A stretch of DNA of 64,000 nucleotides from assembly GCA_030704615.1 (NCBI GenBank), contig CM060732.1:20832001-20896000 (forward strand). Reading direction: 5' to 3'. Shown piece by piece: positions 1 to 12,500 of the stretch (positions are counted from its first letter, which is position 1; every line of letters starts with the position of its first letter). Source of the stretch: Takakia lepidozioides. Taxonomy: Eukaryota; Streptophyta; Takakiopsida; Takakiales; Takakiaceae. The position numbers and the translations under genes were made by a program. The notes beneath the pieces were generated by a model. The model was not told where the DNA came from, searched no databases, and saw only the letters and a list, made by a program, of their open reading frames with translations.

Positions 1-1865
1 AGTCTTTTTTGCCTTGAAGCCGCACAGTCTACCCATACAGAGGCCACCTCCTCTACCCCCGGCGGTGACGTCATGTTAGTTGTAGAAGATAGATGAGTAT
101 AGGAAGGTCTTGGTATGCGGGTACTTCTGTTTCCAGGACTTGAAGCCTACTGACAATGTTTGTCCCAACCGCATGGCAGAGAGAGGGGGGAGAGAGCAGG
201 TGAGAGAGAGAGTTTGGAAGGTTTGCACTAATTAATCATGTGTCCTTCCAAATATGGCCTACATTGGGGCATACTGTTATTAGGATCTCAGTATTCTTCT
301 GTAGAAGAGGTTTTTGCACAGCTGCAATTCTATAAATTTATCTTTCTCACTAGTGTGGTTCAGTTTTTAGGAGTTGAGGCAGGTGTTCATTGTCTGATTT
401 TCTGTGGCTATTGTGTAAAAGTTTCTACAGGCAGAAGGATTGTGTTTCCTTGCACCCACTGTCAGCCAATGAAGTAGTGGGGTAAGGGGATTTCCAGGGA
501 CCAGCTCTGGTCACCATGGCCACTACTGGGAAGAGCGGCATAAAGGTGTGTTTTTCTCTGGCCATGTGTAAATTTGCTGTCATGTGCCTGGTCATATTGA
601 TGAAATCCTGTAAGACTTTATTTACAACATGTACAATGGTGAACGTACATAGGATGAGAAGAAAACAAAAAGCTATAGTAAGCTACTCAGCTAGAGAAGA
701 AAACAAAAGCTATAGTAAGCTACTCAACCGACGAAATCAGAAGCTATAGTAAGCTACTCAAGCAGAGCCACCCTCCCAGCCAACAGCCATATTCCTCTGA
801 AACTCGATTAACTTTCTCTTGGGGTATCCCTTTCACACCACACTTCCATATGTTTACTCACAGTTCGTGAGTCAGATGAGATTTATCTGCAAAGTTTGAT
901 GGATTTTGAACAACCAGAGAGTAGTGTTAACACACTATCACCATGCACAGGCAGCACCTACATGCTGGTGCAGAGTTATGCATAGATATTCCAAGTTCAC
1001 TGCACATATGCTTGACAGATCTAGAACAAGAAGATTTAGGAGAACGCCAGAGCATCATGGTTCAGCATGCAAGCTCATGTGTTTTTCCTATCCCAAGTGC
1101 CCTGTACAACTACATAAGAGATGTCACATTTCACAATTACTGTAAAGTTCAGCACCTGTAATGGCTTAGCACCTAATCACTCCTCGCCTGAAATAGCACA
1201 ATGAGGAGAAAATGGCAGTTGAAAAGTCCCATGTCAACTTTACTTATGGAGCCTCACTTAAAAGAGAACTTTTGTTCATTCCCAAGGATTGAAAAAGTAC
1301 AACCTGCAATCTGGCTGGTGAAAAATCACCTTCGACTATGATGGTATCAATTATCAACCTGTTGCAGGGTGGTCTTGGTGGTTCGCTGTTCCGGGTTTCG
1401 CGAAATTCATACAGTGCAAGCTCGCCTCTACCACAGGTCAATTTGGTGTCTGTCTTTTGAAGAGAGCACTGAAGATTCTCCCATTTCATTCCTCCGGTAT
1501 AAGAAAGAAAATTTGTTCAACAATGTCTCTGTACAAGTCTTACCTGACAAGTCTAGCCTAACAATGGTGCAAACGAATTACACCAGATTTGGTAGTGGGG
1601 TGTGCTGGTGACCGAAGTCCCTCAATTTCCTTTTATGGTTAAGATGAAGACCCTTGCCTTTGATGCTGCTTTCGCACACGTAACCACTGATATAGTGAGG
1701 CAAAGGTGTGACAAGTACAATTCTAAACATCCTCAACCAAGCAATTGGGATTGAACTGTCACAACTTCAATCAGTTGAAGAGGCGTAAAGCTTGACCCTG
1801 ATGCTTAGATATAGCCTCCATAGAATTTTCCTTCAAGTGGGTGATTTGATGACAGATCTGCATGC
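1..1865. other. Intergenic region downstream of the PPR-SMR gene
   Basis: No coding region here resembles a protein family on either strand; the open frames are short and lack compositional support. A purine-rich GA microsatellite lies near 180-212. Three copies of a 20-base repeat lie at 670-760 (separate entry). The part next to 1865 is presumably the 3' UTR of the minus-strand gene. Confidence 0.5.
670..760. repeat. Three spaced copies of a 20-base repeat
   Basis: The 20-mer aagctatagtaagctactca occurs exactly at 670-689, 707-726 and 741-760, separated by different 14 to 17-base spacers. The units are identical while the spacers differ, so only the 20-mer is conserved. Function unknown. 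Confidence 0.85.
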
Positions 1866-3946
1866 TCAAGGAAAAGCAAGCACCCAGTGTTTCATGGCCC
1901 AACCCCGAGCAACAAGAGCTCCTCGGTTCTGTGGATCCACTCTGAACGGGCTTTTTAGGTCTGCAAGACCAGTCAACATCATGTTTCTAAGGGGAGCCTT
2001 GACATCCAATTCAGAATGTTTCCCCCGGCCTGTAATGACCTGCACTGTTAATGGGGGGTCTCTATCACCAATCAACTGGCCCCTCAAATCACAGAGCCAC
2101 AGGGAGAATATCACACTTGCCGTTCCCATAGACATGCTGTGCAAATCTAGCTGCCAAGTGGCTGGACAATATGTGACAACCTTCGATGGAACACCCAGGT
2201 CCACGAGAGCTTGGACTATGCCCATCTCTTGGGTTGATGCCATATGCTCCTTAAGCCTGATGGCACAGACACACCCACAAAAGACAATTGCTTAATAGAT
2301 GGCCATCCACACACCTCTAGACATTTATATCCTCTTGTAAGGAAAGAAATTGGACGAGTACGACGGAACGGTGATGATGATTGGAGTACAAACTCTCACA
2401 TCACTTCCATGGTGTCCTTTCAAAAAGCAGATTAGAGCTCTTTCAATGCATTGTGGTTCCCGTGGGAGAACTGCCTCGGAAATCCCAAATTATCTGGGAC
2501 AGGAGCCACAAAGCTCCAATCCTTTTGGTGATGATGAAAAGTAAAACCGCTGTACCTTCACAGATAGATAATACTCAAGAGAGTGACGAATATCTGAAGA
2601 AACATTTGCGAGGTTGAGGGACACATGCCTTGTCCCCAATCTGGAGTTGCACTAAAGGAATGTTTTTATGTGAGCATTTGTACAAAGCTGCAAATGCTGG
2701 CTTGCAACGAAATCCAAGTTAACCAATGACAGCAAGGAGGTCACAGCAATAATAGGTCTGCACAAAACTTGCCAGATCAGGAACAAGAAAATTCAAAGAT
2801 GACAAGTGACACTCCAATAGTCTCCCCATGACCTTAGATGCTTAAGAGTTTGATACCTGCTGAGTAATCTGTTGGGACTGGGCACCAAACCCCTGCCTCC
2901 TGAGACCAGTGTAATCAGTGTGGGACATGCCTTGCTGAGGGCGTTCCAAGAAACCATAGATGGCTGGACACCTTCAGCAACCATTCTCTCTAACGTATCC
3001 ACCATACATTTGGGCTGCCCCGCTAGGCCATAAGCTGTAATGATCATGTTGAACCCTGCAACATCGAGTGCAATACCATGATCTCGACATGCACAGGCAA
3101 TTGTTTCCATCTTCGTGAGTTCCCCAGCCCTTCCAAATGCATAAAGCAAAGCCTTGTATTCATCTTCAGAGGGCCAATACCCAGCCTCTTTCATCTCCCT
3201 CAAACTACTCTCTGCTTGGTGGGGCAGATGTAAGGCGGCATACGCACGCACTAGAGCTTTGAAGCCAAGAGGCAGAGCCCTTGCCAGGGGAAGGCTGCGA
3301 AGACTGTGAAAGGCTTCGACTGCACGGTCTTGTAGCCCTTGGCGGGCATAGCTATCAATTAAAGCGCACCCCAGCTCTGCCCTCTGGGCGAGGCTGAGAG
3401 TTTGTTGCGTCTCTAGTAAAAGTGATGCTGCCGTGCTAGACCGGTCAGCTTTGGCAAGCAGTGCGACCATTCGGGCATGGAGGCTTGCATCCCATTTGTA
3501 CCAGGCCGCCTCTCTCACGGTGTCATACATCTGCATACCCAATGTACCATCTTTCAGTTTAGTGTAAGATTGGGACCCAGGTAAGGTTCTACACGAAGAT
3601 TTCAATTTCAAACAAGAATCTGACTATCGAAAGGCCCACAGATGTCTACCGGAAGCGCTAGCTCCCACTGATCGCGTCTAACAAACTCCTCCAGCACCTC
3701 CAGCTGCACAGCTCGGGAAAGATGGCGCGATTTTCGAATCAACCCCCTGGAATGACGGCCCGCCTTCTCCACCTCCCTCACCACCCGCAGTGCTGTCTTG
3801 TTTGCACTTTCCACCCACAGCATTCTTGTCCACTTATAGGCAGAGAAAGTCCGACAAGACCCACAAACTAAAAAGACAGGGGCAGCGATATCTTCTCTCC
3901 CCTGTGAGGCAGCGAAACAGACAAGACTTGGTCTGGCAGCTGCCAT
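1866..3946 (-). CDS. PPR-SMR protein (pentatricopeptide repeats plus C-terminal SMR domain)
   Basis: Three exons are predicted on the minus strand: 3946-3650, 3530-2857 and 2256-1866 (453 residues). The phases match (0, 2) and every junction is GT-AG, with donors ccg|gtagac and cag|gtatca. The start is an ATG at 3946. Exon 2 holds helical PPR-like repeats, for example around VAGFNMIITAYGLAGQPKCM. Exon 3 encodes an SMR domain at about residues 358-445 with the LDLH motif (360-363), TGRGKHS (399-405) and the SPFRVD..NRG end typical of plant PPR-SMR proteins. The short length, few PPRs, and WNALSKACPTL just before the SMR exon recall the Arabidopsis At2g17033 type; that ortholog call is from memory. 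Plant PPR-SMR proteins usually act in plastids or mitochondria on RNA or organelle gene expression. The target here is unknown. Upstream coding exons are not excluded. Confidence 0.85.
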
Positions 3947-4915
3947 GGCATGAGGGAGATCTAGAGCTTGCTGGATACAACGAAGAAGCGGGCTAGGATC
4001 CCACCTCTGAACTTACATCGCTTTGTAAAACTTGCTGATTGTTTGTCAGCTTCTATTTTGCTCCATGGGATGTTCACTGTGGGTGATTCAAGTAAAGACC
4101 ACTCCTGAACTTCTACAGTACAATAAGCTGTTGTTCCCGAGCACAGACAGCTTGGTGTAAGTTGCCAGGGAGCATAATATGTAGAGGATTGTTTCTGGGT
4201 TAGCATTCCTGTTTTGCACCCTGGAGATGGATGCGAGTGGAAGTCAACCTCGCAGGTAATTTACTGGTCAGGCATGTGGTTGCCATGTAGATCCACAGTT
4301 TGATTACAAATTGAGTACTGGATGCATGCTCAAAGTGCGTGTTATTCAGGCTACAGATCTTTCAGGTACAAAGCATATTAACTTATTTGCAGGTCATCAT
4401 CAAGGAGCCATGCCTTCTTGGGACTTCTGCAAAGGAGCTTGGACTCTAACTTATATGTTAAGAGGGAAGATAATAGTAAGGTAATGAGGTAAAAACTCAA
4501 TTCACACGCGCAAACCTCTCTCGCGATGGTACGTCGGTTCCGTTCATGTCAAATCTTCCCCACCCTCTCTTCAGAGTGACATGGAGCTTAAGGAGTGTAA
4601 ACTCCAGTCCGGGTTACGCTGGGTTACATGGGGAGTGAAACTCCACTTGGGGTTACACAATGGGGTGTGTAACTCCAGTGGGGGTAACTCATGCACTTGG
4701 TCTCGAAATTTGACTAAGTCCAAATATGGCTAAGTATAAAATGGACTAAGAAGAGTTACATGAGAAACCGGAGTTACAAAATGGACTAAGAAGAGTTAAA
4801 TGAGAGACCGGGGTTACAAAGGGTTACACCGATCGGACTATTGATCCCGTGTTACACTACAATAACCTCCCATGAATCGAATACAAAATCTCGACACCTG
4901 CAGTAGCTCAAGAAA
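3947..4915. other. Region upstream of the PPR-SMR gene, with gttac-rich repeats
   Basis: The first few hundred bases probably hold the 5' UTR and promoter of the minus-strand PPR-SMR gene. From about 4590 to 4850 the sequence is dominated by variants of gggttac and actcc. No coding region is recognised. Confidence 0.4.
4741..4820. repeat. 40-bp tandem duplication
   Basis: Bases 4741-4780 and 4781-4820 are two adjacent 40-base units beginning atggactaagaagagtta that differ at only a few positions. They sit in a gttac-rich stretch just before a copia reverse transcriptase remnant, so they may belong to a lost LTR or leader. That link is inference. Confidence 0.8.
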
Positions 4916-5460
4916 AGCCTTTACAAGCTGAAACAAGCTTGTCGGGTTTGGAACAAGCGATTCAACGAGTTCCTTGTTGGGTACGATCTAAAGCCCACTA
5001 CTGCACATCATTGTGTGTATTCCAATAAGAAGGCACCGCTTATGATAACCACGATATTTGTCGATGACGCGGGCCTTGTACGTAGCCTTAACACTGTTCG
5101 GATGTGGGACATGATTGAGTTCATTAGGAACAAATTTAAGGTCACTGTGAGCGATGCGGATCATGTCTATATTGTAGGTCTATACATAATCTGAGATAGG
5201 CATCTACAGATTCTTTGGATTGACCAAGCTAGGTACGTCATAAGCATCTTGAAGCGATATGGCTTTGAGAACGCAACGCTAGTACCAACCTTTGCGGATC
5301 CAAATGCCACCTTGACGTGCGTGGGAGCGATGAGGAGCAAGTAATTGAAACTGGTTTCCCATATTCCGAAGCTGTTGGAAGGTTGATGTTGCAGATGGCC
5401 GACACACAACCAGATAGCCAAATTTAAAAGCAAGCCTCCTTTCCAACACGCCACCCACCA
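4916..5460 (+). pseudogene. Ty1/copia reverse transcriptase remnant
   Basis: Forward-frame translation gives a truncated copia reverse transcriptase. It contains VWNKRFNEFLV, then HHCVYSNKKAPL and the catalytic-site region TTIFVDDAGLV, followed by the downstream block QARYVISILKRYGFENA..VPTFADPN. These blocks match the order in Ty1/copia pol. Stops and a frame change interrupt the reading, for example a TGA shortly after the phrase VGLYI. No gag, integrase or LTR is seen next to it. Sequence differs clearly from the copia element at 57.8-63.5 kb, so it is an independent, older insertion. Confidence 0.8.
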
Positions 5461-6072
5461 CAAGGTGAAATCCTTCTTGGATTCTTTAAGTATTTAATTA
5501 ATAGTGAAACCAAGGTAATAAGAGGGGTGGGGAGGATTTGACAGAGGCCCCGCCGGAGGAGCAGAGGCTGTTAGAATTCGGCGAAAGTATTGTCACATGG
5601 ATCGAGTATGATTAAGTTCGTACCTCATTCTTAGTGTCCTCCTTAACTGAGTATATTCAATGCAGTAGTCAGTCCTCTTGCAACAATCAGGACAGAGCAC
5701 CTCCTCGAATGGCCTCGTCAATCACTACAAAAATTATTCCCCCTTTTTTGGCAATCTTTATGCGTGGCCTGAATGCACATTGGTATAGCTACTCTGACCT
5801 AACATGACCAACTTAGGTGTTGCTTCCTAGCAATGTATCCATCTCCTACATCCTCGGAGACTTGTATTTTACCTCATTCCAACTATAGAGTTTTTTCGTG
5901 ACGTTTGTTTTCTTGAATTTGGGCATCCATCACAACTTTCTCTCTGTTTGGCTTGGAGAACCATGGTCAAGCCTTCCGCTGATTTAGGAGACAGTCATCG
6001 ACGCTTTGCCGTGGATGACGAAGTCTTAGTCAGCTCCTCAGAGGATGAATCAGACGCACTACAAATTCATCA
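5461..6072. other. Intergenic; possible 3' exon of the trihelix gene
   Basis: No complete gene is seen. On the minus strand around 6055-5998 a short frame reads DSSSEELTKTSSSTAKRR then stop. A Ser-rich stretch ending in a basic cluster is common at the C terminus of plant trihelix proteins, so this could be their last exon. I could not find an acceptor in the right phase, so it is not added to the gene. Confidence 0.3.
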
Positions 6073-6609
6073 TCAGTGGCAATTTGAAATCAACTTGCGC
6101 AATGATATGCACATGTAGGAAGCCAAAAATCCATGAATTCCCAGAGTAGGGGTGATGTTACCTCTTGGTCTGGCCATGGAAGAAGGGTCGATTGGAAGAT
6201 CACCTGGTTCTACAGCCTTGGAGGTCTTTACAAACCATTGTGATAAATCATCAAACACTTCTTGATAAAGATATGTTTTGGGCATCTTGGCCTCTTTTCT
6301 TTCATGGGGGGCCATTTGATAATAGAATTTCCTCCCACTATGGATCTTCTTTTCATAGTCCCAGACCTTCCGGAAGAGTGCAGATATTCCTTCCCATTTG
6401 TCTTGGCATTGTTGGGCACTTCGCAAAACACCTTGTTGAAAACATGTCTTCTCAACCATCTGCCACCTGTAAGTTGCAGGTTGATGCAAGGTTTTGGAGC
6501 CTGCTTGAGGGCCATGTTTGATCCAGTCGCTTCGCTTTGCATGAGATAGCAAAACCATCATCTCCGAAAGCAACCATGCCCTTTCTTGTAAACGCTTCCT
6601 GGAATACAT
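6073..6609 (-). CDS. Trihelix (Myb/SANT-like) DNA-binding protein
   Basis: An open frame of 178 codons starts with ATG at 6609. About residues 9-100 form a trihelix DNA-binding domain: an aromatic start near RAWLLSEMMVLLSHAKR, the middle helix RSAQQCQDKWEGISALFRKV, the linker WDYEKKIHSGRKFYYQM, and the conserved end ERKEAKMPKTYLYQEVFDDL. The family comprises plant nuclear transcription factors that bind GT-type elements. The 5' structure is uncertain: a frame at 6737-6612 (MMAMSIEEDSDALHKTP...) ends with a good donor, cag|gtatgt, overlapping this ATG, but I found no acceptor that joins it in phase. A donor at 6162 (gag|gtaaca) suggests a further 3' exon, so the residues after about 149 may be intron read-through. 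It could be a decayed copy. Confidence 0.65.
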   Translation of the reverse strand: MYSRKRLQERAWLLSEMMVLLSHAKRSDWIKHGPQAGSKTLHQPATYRWQMVEKTCFQQGVLRSAQQCQDKWEGISALFRKVWDYEKKIHSGRKFYYQMAPHERKEAKMPKTYLYQEVFDDLSQWFVKTSKAVEPGDLPIDPSSMARPRGNITPTLGIHGFLASYMCISLRKLISNCH

Positions 6610-6890
6610 ACCTGTTCAGCTCCACATTCAATGGTGTCGTCATTTGAACCATCCTCCACTGTTGGTGTTCCATTTGTTTCCACAACTGGTGTTTTATGCA
6701 AGGCATCTGAATCTTCTTCGATCGACATAGCCATCATCTTCACTCTCCCGCCTTTCGCATACCCTCCTACTGTTCACAGACTATGGTCGATGAAGAGAAA
6801 GCCACGAAAAGCCGCAAAGAGAGCGAAGACAAAGACTTGCTCGGCTGGTGATCGCAAAAACTGACATATTACAGACGGTGAAAGTCAAAG

Positions 6891-6949
6891 TTCGGGACCG
6901 ATCTCCCAACTTTTAGCTTTTCATGGAGAGTTGGGAGATCAGACCCGAA
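6891..6949. repeat. 20-bp inverted repeat (hairpin)
   Basis: The sequence at 6891-6910 (ttcgggaccgatctcccaac) pairs with 6930-6949 with two mismatches around a 19-base loop. It lies about 280 bases upstream of the trihelix start. It could be a small foldback or the core of a MITE; no flanking target duplication was recognised. Confidence 0.75.
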
Positions 6950-7107
6950 ATAGGGTTGGGGTCCAGGTTTTGCACATAGAAGTGACGTTCATAACCCAAT
7001 GATGACATCATCTTTTGGTCGGGTTTGACCACATGGAAGGACCCCTACGACCCTACACTTCTCTCTCTCTCTTTCCTCTATTACCTTCTGCTCTTATGTC
7101 TCATCAG

Positions 7108-8301
7108 AGCTTGTTTAGGGAATTCCAAAAAGGCCTTGATGTGAAATGCATCGCAATTCACTTGATCAGCCCCTAAAAGTGCGCAATTCAATTGAATTGC
7201 AAGGGCAATTCAATTGAACTAACCCTAATTTTCAATTCAATTGAATTGTCGGCACACGATTCAATTGAATTGTGAATTGGCAATTCAATTGAATTGCTGA
7301 CTACAATTCAATTGAATTGTAATCTATAATTTTTACTTATTTCTGTATATAATATATATATGTATATATTTAATTTATACATATATACATACATAGGTAT
7401 AAGCTAAAAATATGTTGCTCGTCTATTCTTGTTGTCCGTCTGTCAATCCTTTGCCCCGTGGTAAGGCTTGAGCCCAAGATAAGCCTGAGGGAGAGCGAGA
7501 GAGGGAGAGAGAGAGAGGGGAAGTCACGAAGCGTTTGTAAAAGCGGGATTGTCTGTCTTTTTGGATGTTGGTGCCAATATATGGCTATGTACATATACCA
7601 AACATGATACCAATGTAAGAGTATCAACCTGTAAGAGTTTGATATATTAAACTTATATAGAACACACATCCCAACTTCAACATGATACCTTTGTAAGGGT
7701 ATCGAATTTTTTGATAATTCTCAAAGATGAACATATTTTTTGTTTTCTTTGTCCTGTGCCAGATACTAGTGTTAGGGGACTACATGGTGATGCAGGGGAA
7801 GCCTTTCATCAATTGTCAGGTTTGATTTTGTCTGTTTTTTTCGGAGACAGCCATGTTTCTTTTGCTAGTGAATCACATGAAGCTGCTGATCTGTCTCCGT
7901 CTCTGGCTCTCCCTTTCTCGCTGAGGCTGAGGGTGGCTTCACAACTCCACAATTTCCTCAAGGCACAAGAAAGAGGGCCAGCAAGAATAGACGGGCAACA
8001 TGTATTTTTAGCTTATACTCTTACATGTGTATAAATATAATTTGAATATATACATGTACATATATATTATATATTATATACAAAAATAAGTTAAAAATTA
8101 TAGATTACAATTCAATTGAATTACGAGTTGACAATTCAGTTGAATTGCCAATTCGCAATTCAATTGAATCGTGTGCCGACAATTCAATTGAATTGCAAAT
8201 TAGGGTTAGTTCAATTGAATTGCGCACTTTTAGGGGGTGATCAAGTGAATTGCTATGCATTTCACATCAAGGCCTTTTTGGAATTCCCTACTTGTTGTCT
8301 C
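7108..8301. mobile_element. 1.2-kb foldback/MITE-like element with long inverted arms
   Basis: The left arm from about 7108 (agggaattccaaaaaggcct) is the reverse complement of the right arm ending near 8301. Matching continues inward for about 330 bases on each side, and imperfectly beyond, so most of the element can fold on itself. Each arm carries about six copies of the palindrome aattcaattgaatt or a close variant, and the AT-rich tatata stretches also pair. The central loop (about 7560-7780) has no coding potential. No target duplication could be fixed, because the terminal 15 bases are imperfect. Superfamily unassigned. Confidence 0.75.
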
Positions 8302-9529
8302 CATATGATTTGCTGTCCCTTTTGTTAATTCGGGTGGTTTTATTTTGCGTTGCTCTATGGATTCTTTGTACAGTAGACGGTTTTTTTTTTGGTTATTTTT
8401 TTTCTCCTCCCTTTCTTTCGTTTGAGTAAGACGGACTCACTGCCAGGGCCACTGCACTCTCTTTTTTTTCTTTTTTTTTAAACAGAAAGGGGAGGTAGTA
8501 GCCCTTGAGAACCACTTTCTTAAAAGAAAAGAAAAGAAAAAAGATGCAGCGGTATTCATGTCCAGCATGACAGGCTTGTATTTTCTGTTGGCGGACATAT
8601 TACCGTATGAGCCCTAATGACCGTGGACTGCGCCCGTTTTTCTTACCACGCTCAAGCACTAGAGGTTACTCCTAAAAAACGGTTCTGGTCCCTGGATGAG
8701 CTAAATTCGTGAATGTGGGTTTGAACTCAGGGCCTCCGAGTGCTTAGGGTTGGAAGCTGTTAGGATCCCTACCGTTACCCTCTCATTCCGCTTTGAATTT
8801 CTCTCCTTGACTGACGCCTGCATCGTCATCTCTACTGCGCTCGCATTGTGTTCTGTCTTTGAGGCAAGAATGGGCTCTTGGGGAGTTTCTTCCCGGGGAA
8901 ATGCTTCCTGTGCAGTCTAGACACACATTGTCTTGTTCCTGGGAGAGATGGGTTCCTGTAGAGTGCCGTCTTTCTTCATGGGAAAACTGGGTTATGCACA
9001 GCGTGGAGACATTTAAAAGAAGAAAAATCCTACCAGTTATGGTAGAGTAGGATGGATCGCAGGATCAGCATGGACGAGAGAAAGAGCTACAGGCTTTGAT
9101 TTTGGGGAAAGCTCAAACTCCTGATCTGCCCACGTTACCAATGATTTGAATGTCCGTGGTAGATAAGGGGGAAAGCACGCATGCGCAACCTGAAGAGTTT
9201 TGGTTGTTGGTGCCCAGACCAATTCAGCGAGTCTTGATGCATTTTTGTTTGTTATCTTACATGTCAGTTCTCCTTCTCCGTTGTGCCCAGGCTGCTGTCA
9301 ATTAAGTAATTTTGGGTTGATTCCTGTAAAGGCAGTCAAATGTCGGAAATTCAAGGAAGAGATTTGCGATGAAGCTGAGTTTTACTCCGAGCGTTTGGCT
9401 CACAGCTACTCCAGGACTCCTAACGCATCTTCTTAAGCTTATGTACAGATTTTGGTCCAGCCTTCGACACGCGGGTGTCAAATAGGAAAACCGTTACGGA
9501 GAAACCAGGAAAGCACCTTCAGCTCAAGC
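8302..9529. other. Upstream region of the ABC transporter gene
   Basis: T-rich runs occur at about 8380-8480 and an A-rich run near 8520-8545. No gene is recognised. The stretch ggtttgaactc near 8730 resembles a Pol III B box, but no convincing A box or cloverleaf accompanies it. Promoter and 5' UTR of the transporter should lie in the last few hundred bases; no clear TATA box is seen. Confidence 0.35.
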
Positions 9530-12500
9530 ATGCAGCGAGTGGGCTTGCCCGAAGGCAGTTTAGCTCAGGGGGCTCAAGTACGAAACGATGTTGTACATGA
9601 TGACGAAGAAGCTTTGACATGGGCAGCCCTGGAGAGGCTTCCCTCATTTGATCGGCTGCATACGGCTGTATTTAAGAGCTCGACGGGTACTATAAGTCGG
9701 ATTGATGTGAGGAACTTTGGAATCGCAGATCGCCAGCAACTGATGGACAAATTGCTCAAAAACACGCAAGAAGATAACTCTTCATTTCTGAAAAAGTTAC
9801 GAGCGCGAATTGACAGGTTGTTCATCAAATTGTGAACTTCAAGTACAACATGTAACTGGTCGACAAATTCAATGCATAGATCAATGACATACTCTGGAAA
9901 GTACCCCCCTGATCAGCACTATTGACTGTGAACGATGGACTTGGGATAGATTTGCTCAAGTGTCAGTTGCCGCCGATAGCAACACACGGAGAGTGCTAGC
10001 TTACTCCTACCTCAAACTCATTATGAAAAATGAAAAATTATCTATCTGCACAACCTGTCCTTGTAACCATACTAAAGACGAGGACAAAAATGGTCTGTTT
10101 ACTCCCAAGCTATGCTTATTTGTGTTCTTTGTGCTGGCAGGGTAGGAATACAGTTGCCCACAATAGAGGTTCGATTTGAGAATCTGTCAATAGAGGCGGA
10201 CTGCCATGTGGGAGGGAGAGCCCTACCAACACTCTGGAATGTGTTCCGGAATTCCGTAGAGGTAAGTTGGATGCTCAGCTGGTCATGTGCAGTGTAGCCC
10301 CTTGTGAAGATCCCTAGTCTCAGCACCTTGAGAATGATGTTGGTTAATATAATTTTGTAGCAACAGAAATAGATCATATTCTTTGGAGCTAGGCTCACTC
10401 TAAATTTGCTGTTGCAGGACATCTTGAGTACAGTCGGTCTGGCACCAAGCAACAAGACGGTTCATAACGTTTTGCATAACGTCAGTGGCATTGTGAAACC
10501 TGGCAGGTTAGAACAGCCATGCTTGTTTCCCCTACAAAGCTAACACGATCTTCCACCTTTAGCAGGCATAGTGGTAACAAACTAGACATTACCCATGTGC
10601 TAAGCATGCTCAGGGTACACCGATTTGAATACAATTGTTAGTGGGCACTTTAACCCTGCTCAAGTAATGGGTGGGTTCAACGCCGCTCTCATTGTCGAGC
10701 AACATTTGCGTTGGGACAAAGCCAAGGGAAAATGTTTCTGCCTGTTCAAACCTTTGGAGATATGTGACTGCAGAATGACGTTGCTGCTGGGCCCACCAAG
10801 TTCAGGGAAGACTACACTGCTGCTTGCTATGGCAGGGGATCTTGATAAAGCGCTCAGAGTACGACACCAAATCTCTCGAGTCTTTGGCCGTACTTTCCAC
10901 ACTAGGGTACTAAAGTACTATGAAGGCTATAAAAGATGTAAGGGTATGATCGGTGCCCATGTCTACTGACGTTAAGGTGGGAGCCATACTGGCAAAGAGG
11001 CTGTGTTGAATTCAAAAGCTTCCCTTGAGCAAGATTGGTGGCCTGATAGATAGACGGTCTGGTCAGTGGATATATTGTTGGTTTCAAGTTTCTAAGGTTT
11101 GAGTATGAGTGCCCATAGGTGGAGGGGGAGGTGACATACAATGGGCATACCCTGGATCAGTTTGTGCCCCAGAAGACATCTTCGTACGTCAGCGAACGCG
11201 ACCTCCACTTGGGTGAACTGACAGTCCGAGAAACGCTTGACTTCTCTGCCCGCTGCCAGGGAGTCGGCACCCGCTTTGGTGAGTACTTTGCATACTTTGT
11301 ATGTGGCAAGGGGAAGTAACCGTTTCTCAGATTCCAAGTGAGGTATGAATTCGTCATTGTATTCAAACAGACCTTGAGGTGACATGCCAGCACGATTTGC
11401 CAGTTTATTATCAGTCTTGAGCGTTTAAGTTCTATAGACATCATTCGAACAAAGACATGGAGGCAAACTCATTACAAACACAAATAATTAGAAAAACATT
11501 TGTTCCCACGTGGGCTCCTAATGCCTCATTGTTTTCGCCTCCCCTTGGTGGTTCTGTGTATGAGCTTAACACACATGGTTTTTGTTACTCCTTTTCAGAG
11601 TTGCTTTCAGAGCTTGATAAAAGAGAAAGGGAGTTGGGCATCCTACCAGAGGCAGATGTTGATCTCTTTATGAAAGTGCGTAGTTGCTGCCTTTACTATT
11701 GCCCTGTCCATTTGTGATTTCCCTGGAAATTAGAAGATCATAGTTGATACATCTCCCTCTTTTCTTTCCTTACTATTTCCGCCCATAAACTACTCATGCA
11801 ACTGAATGTTTCTCTCCCTAACACTAAAGCACCATTCCATTCCATTCTCCCTAACACTGGGCCCATGGATTTCTCACCAACACAGGCGACATCTGTGGGA
11901 GGACTGAAGGGCAGCCTTGCAACCGACTATGTATTGAGGGTCTGTAAGCTTTCCTAAGCCTTTTTTTAGTCGACAAGGCCAATGCCTATTTGTTCTGGGT
12001 TTTTTGAAGAGCTGGGGGTTGTGCTATTTTAAGCAGGAATGGTTCAGCCTTTTTGTCTTTAAGTTGATGGGTTGTCTTGCTACAAACTAGGGCTCCAAAA
12101 GGGGTAAGCAACTCTCTGCCAGATTTGGTTGCAAACAGAACACAGTTCCTCAACCATCATTTATAGGAGGGATGTAGCTCACAATGTTTGGATGGTGACT
12201 AGAGCCAAGTGAAGCGGGATAGCCGGCTTATTCCTTCGGTTCCTTCGGAATATAGACTGTAGTCAGACAGGCCCTAAAGCAAGGGTATCGGTCTGATGAC
12301 TATATTGAGGTGCATGATAGATGCAGAGGTCTATGACACTGGTGTGCTATGTGTAGACACGTGGAGCTGGAAAAGTGTGTTTCTCTGACACCCAAGCTGA
12401 CATGGAAGGATTTTTCTACTAGACTGGGACCAAGGATTCTGAAATTTGCACTCTTACTGTCTCTTGAGTGAGCAGGATGCTCTGCAGCATGCAGGAGCTT

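Noticed and set aside
4916-5460. Same copia family as the element at 57.8 kb
   Set aside because: The reverse transcriptase residues differ at many positions and no similar LTR is nearby.
6612-6737. Upstream exon of the trihelix gene ending at cag|gtatgt
   Set aside because: No acceptor keeps the frame with the trihelix domain, and the nearest would give an intron of 14 bases.
7150-8250. Regularly recurring short palindromes that superficially resemble a CRISPR array
   Set aside because: Spacing is irregular, the array is mirrored in two inverted arms, and the context is a plant genome; it is a foldback element.
8715-8760. tRNA-like B box ggtttgaactc
   Set aside because: No A box at the right distance and no cloverleaf.
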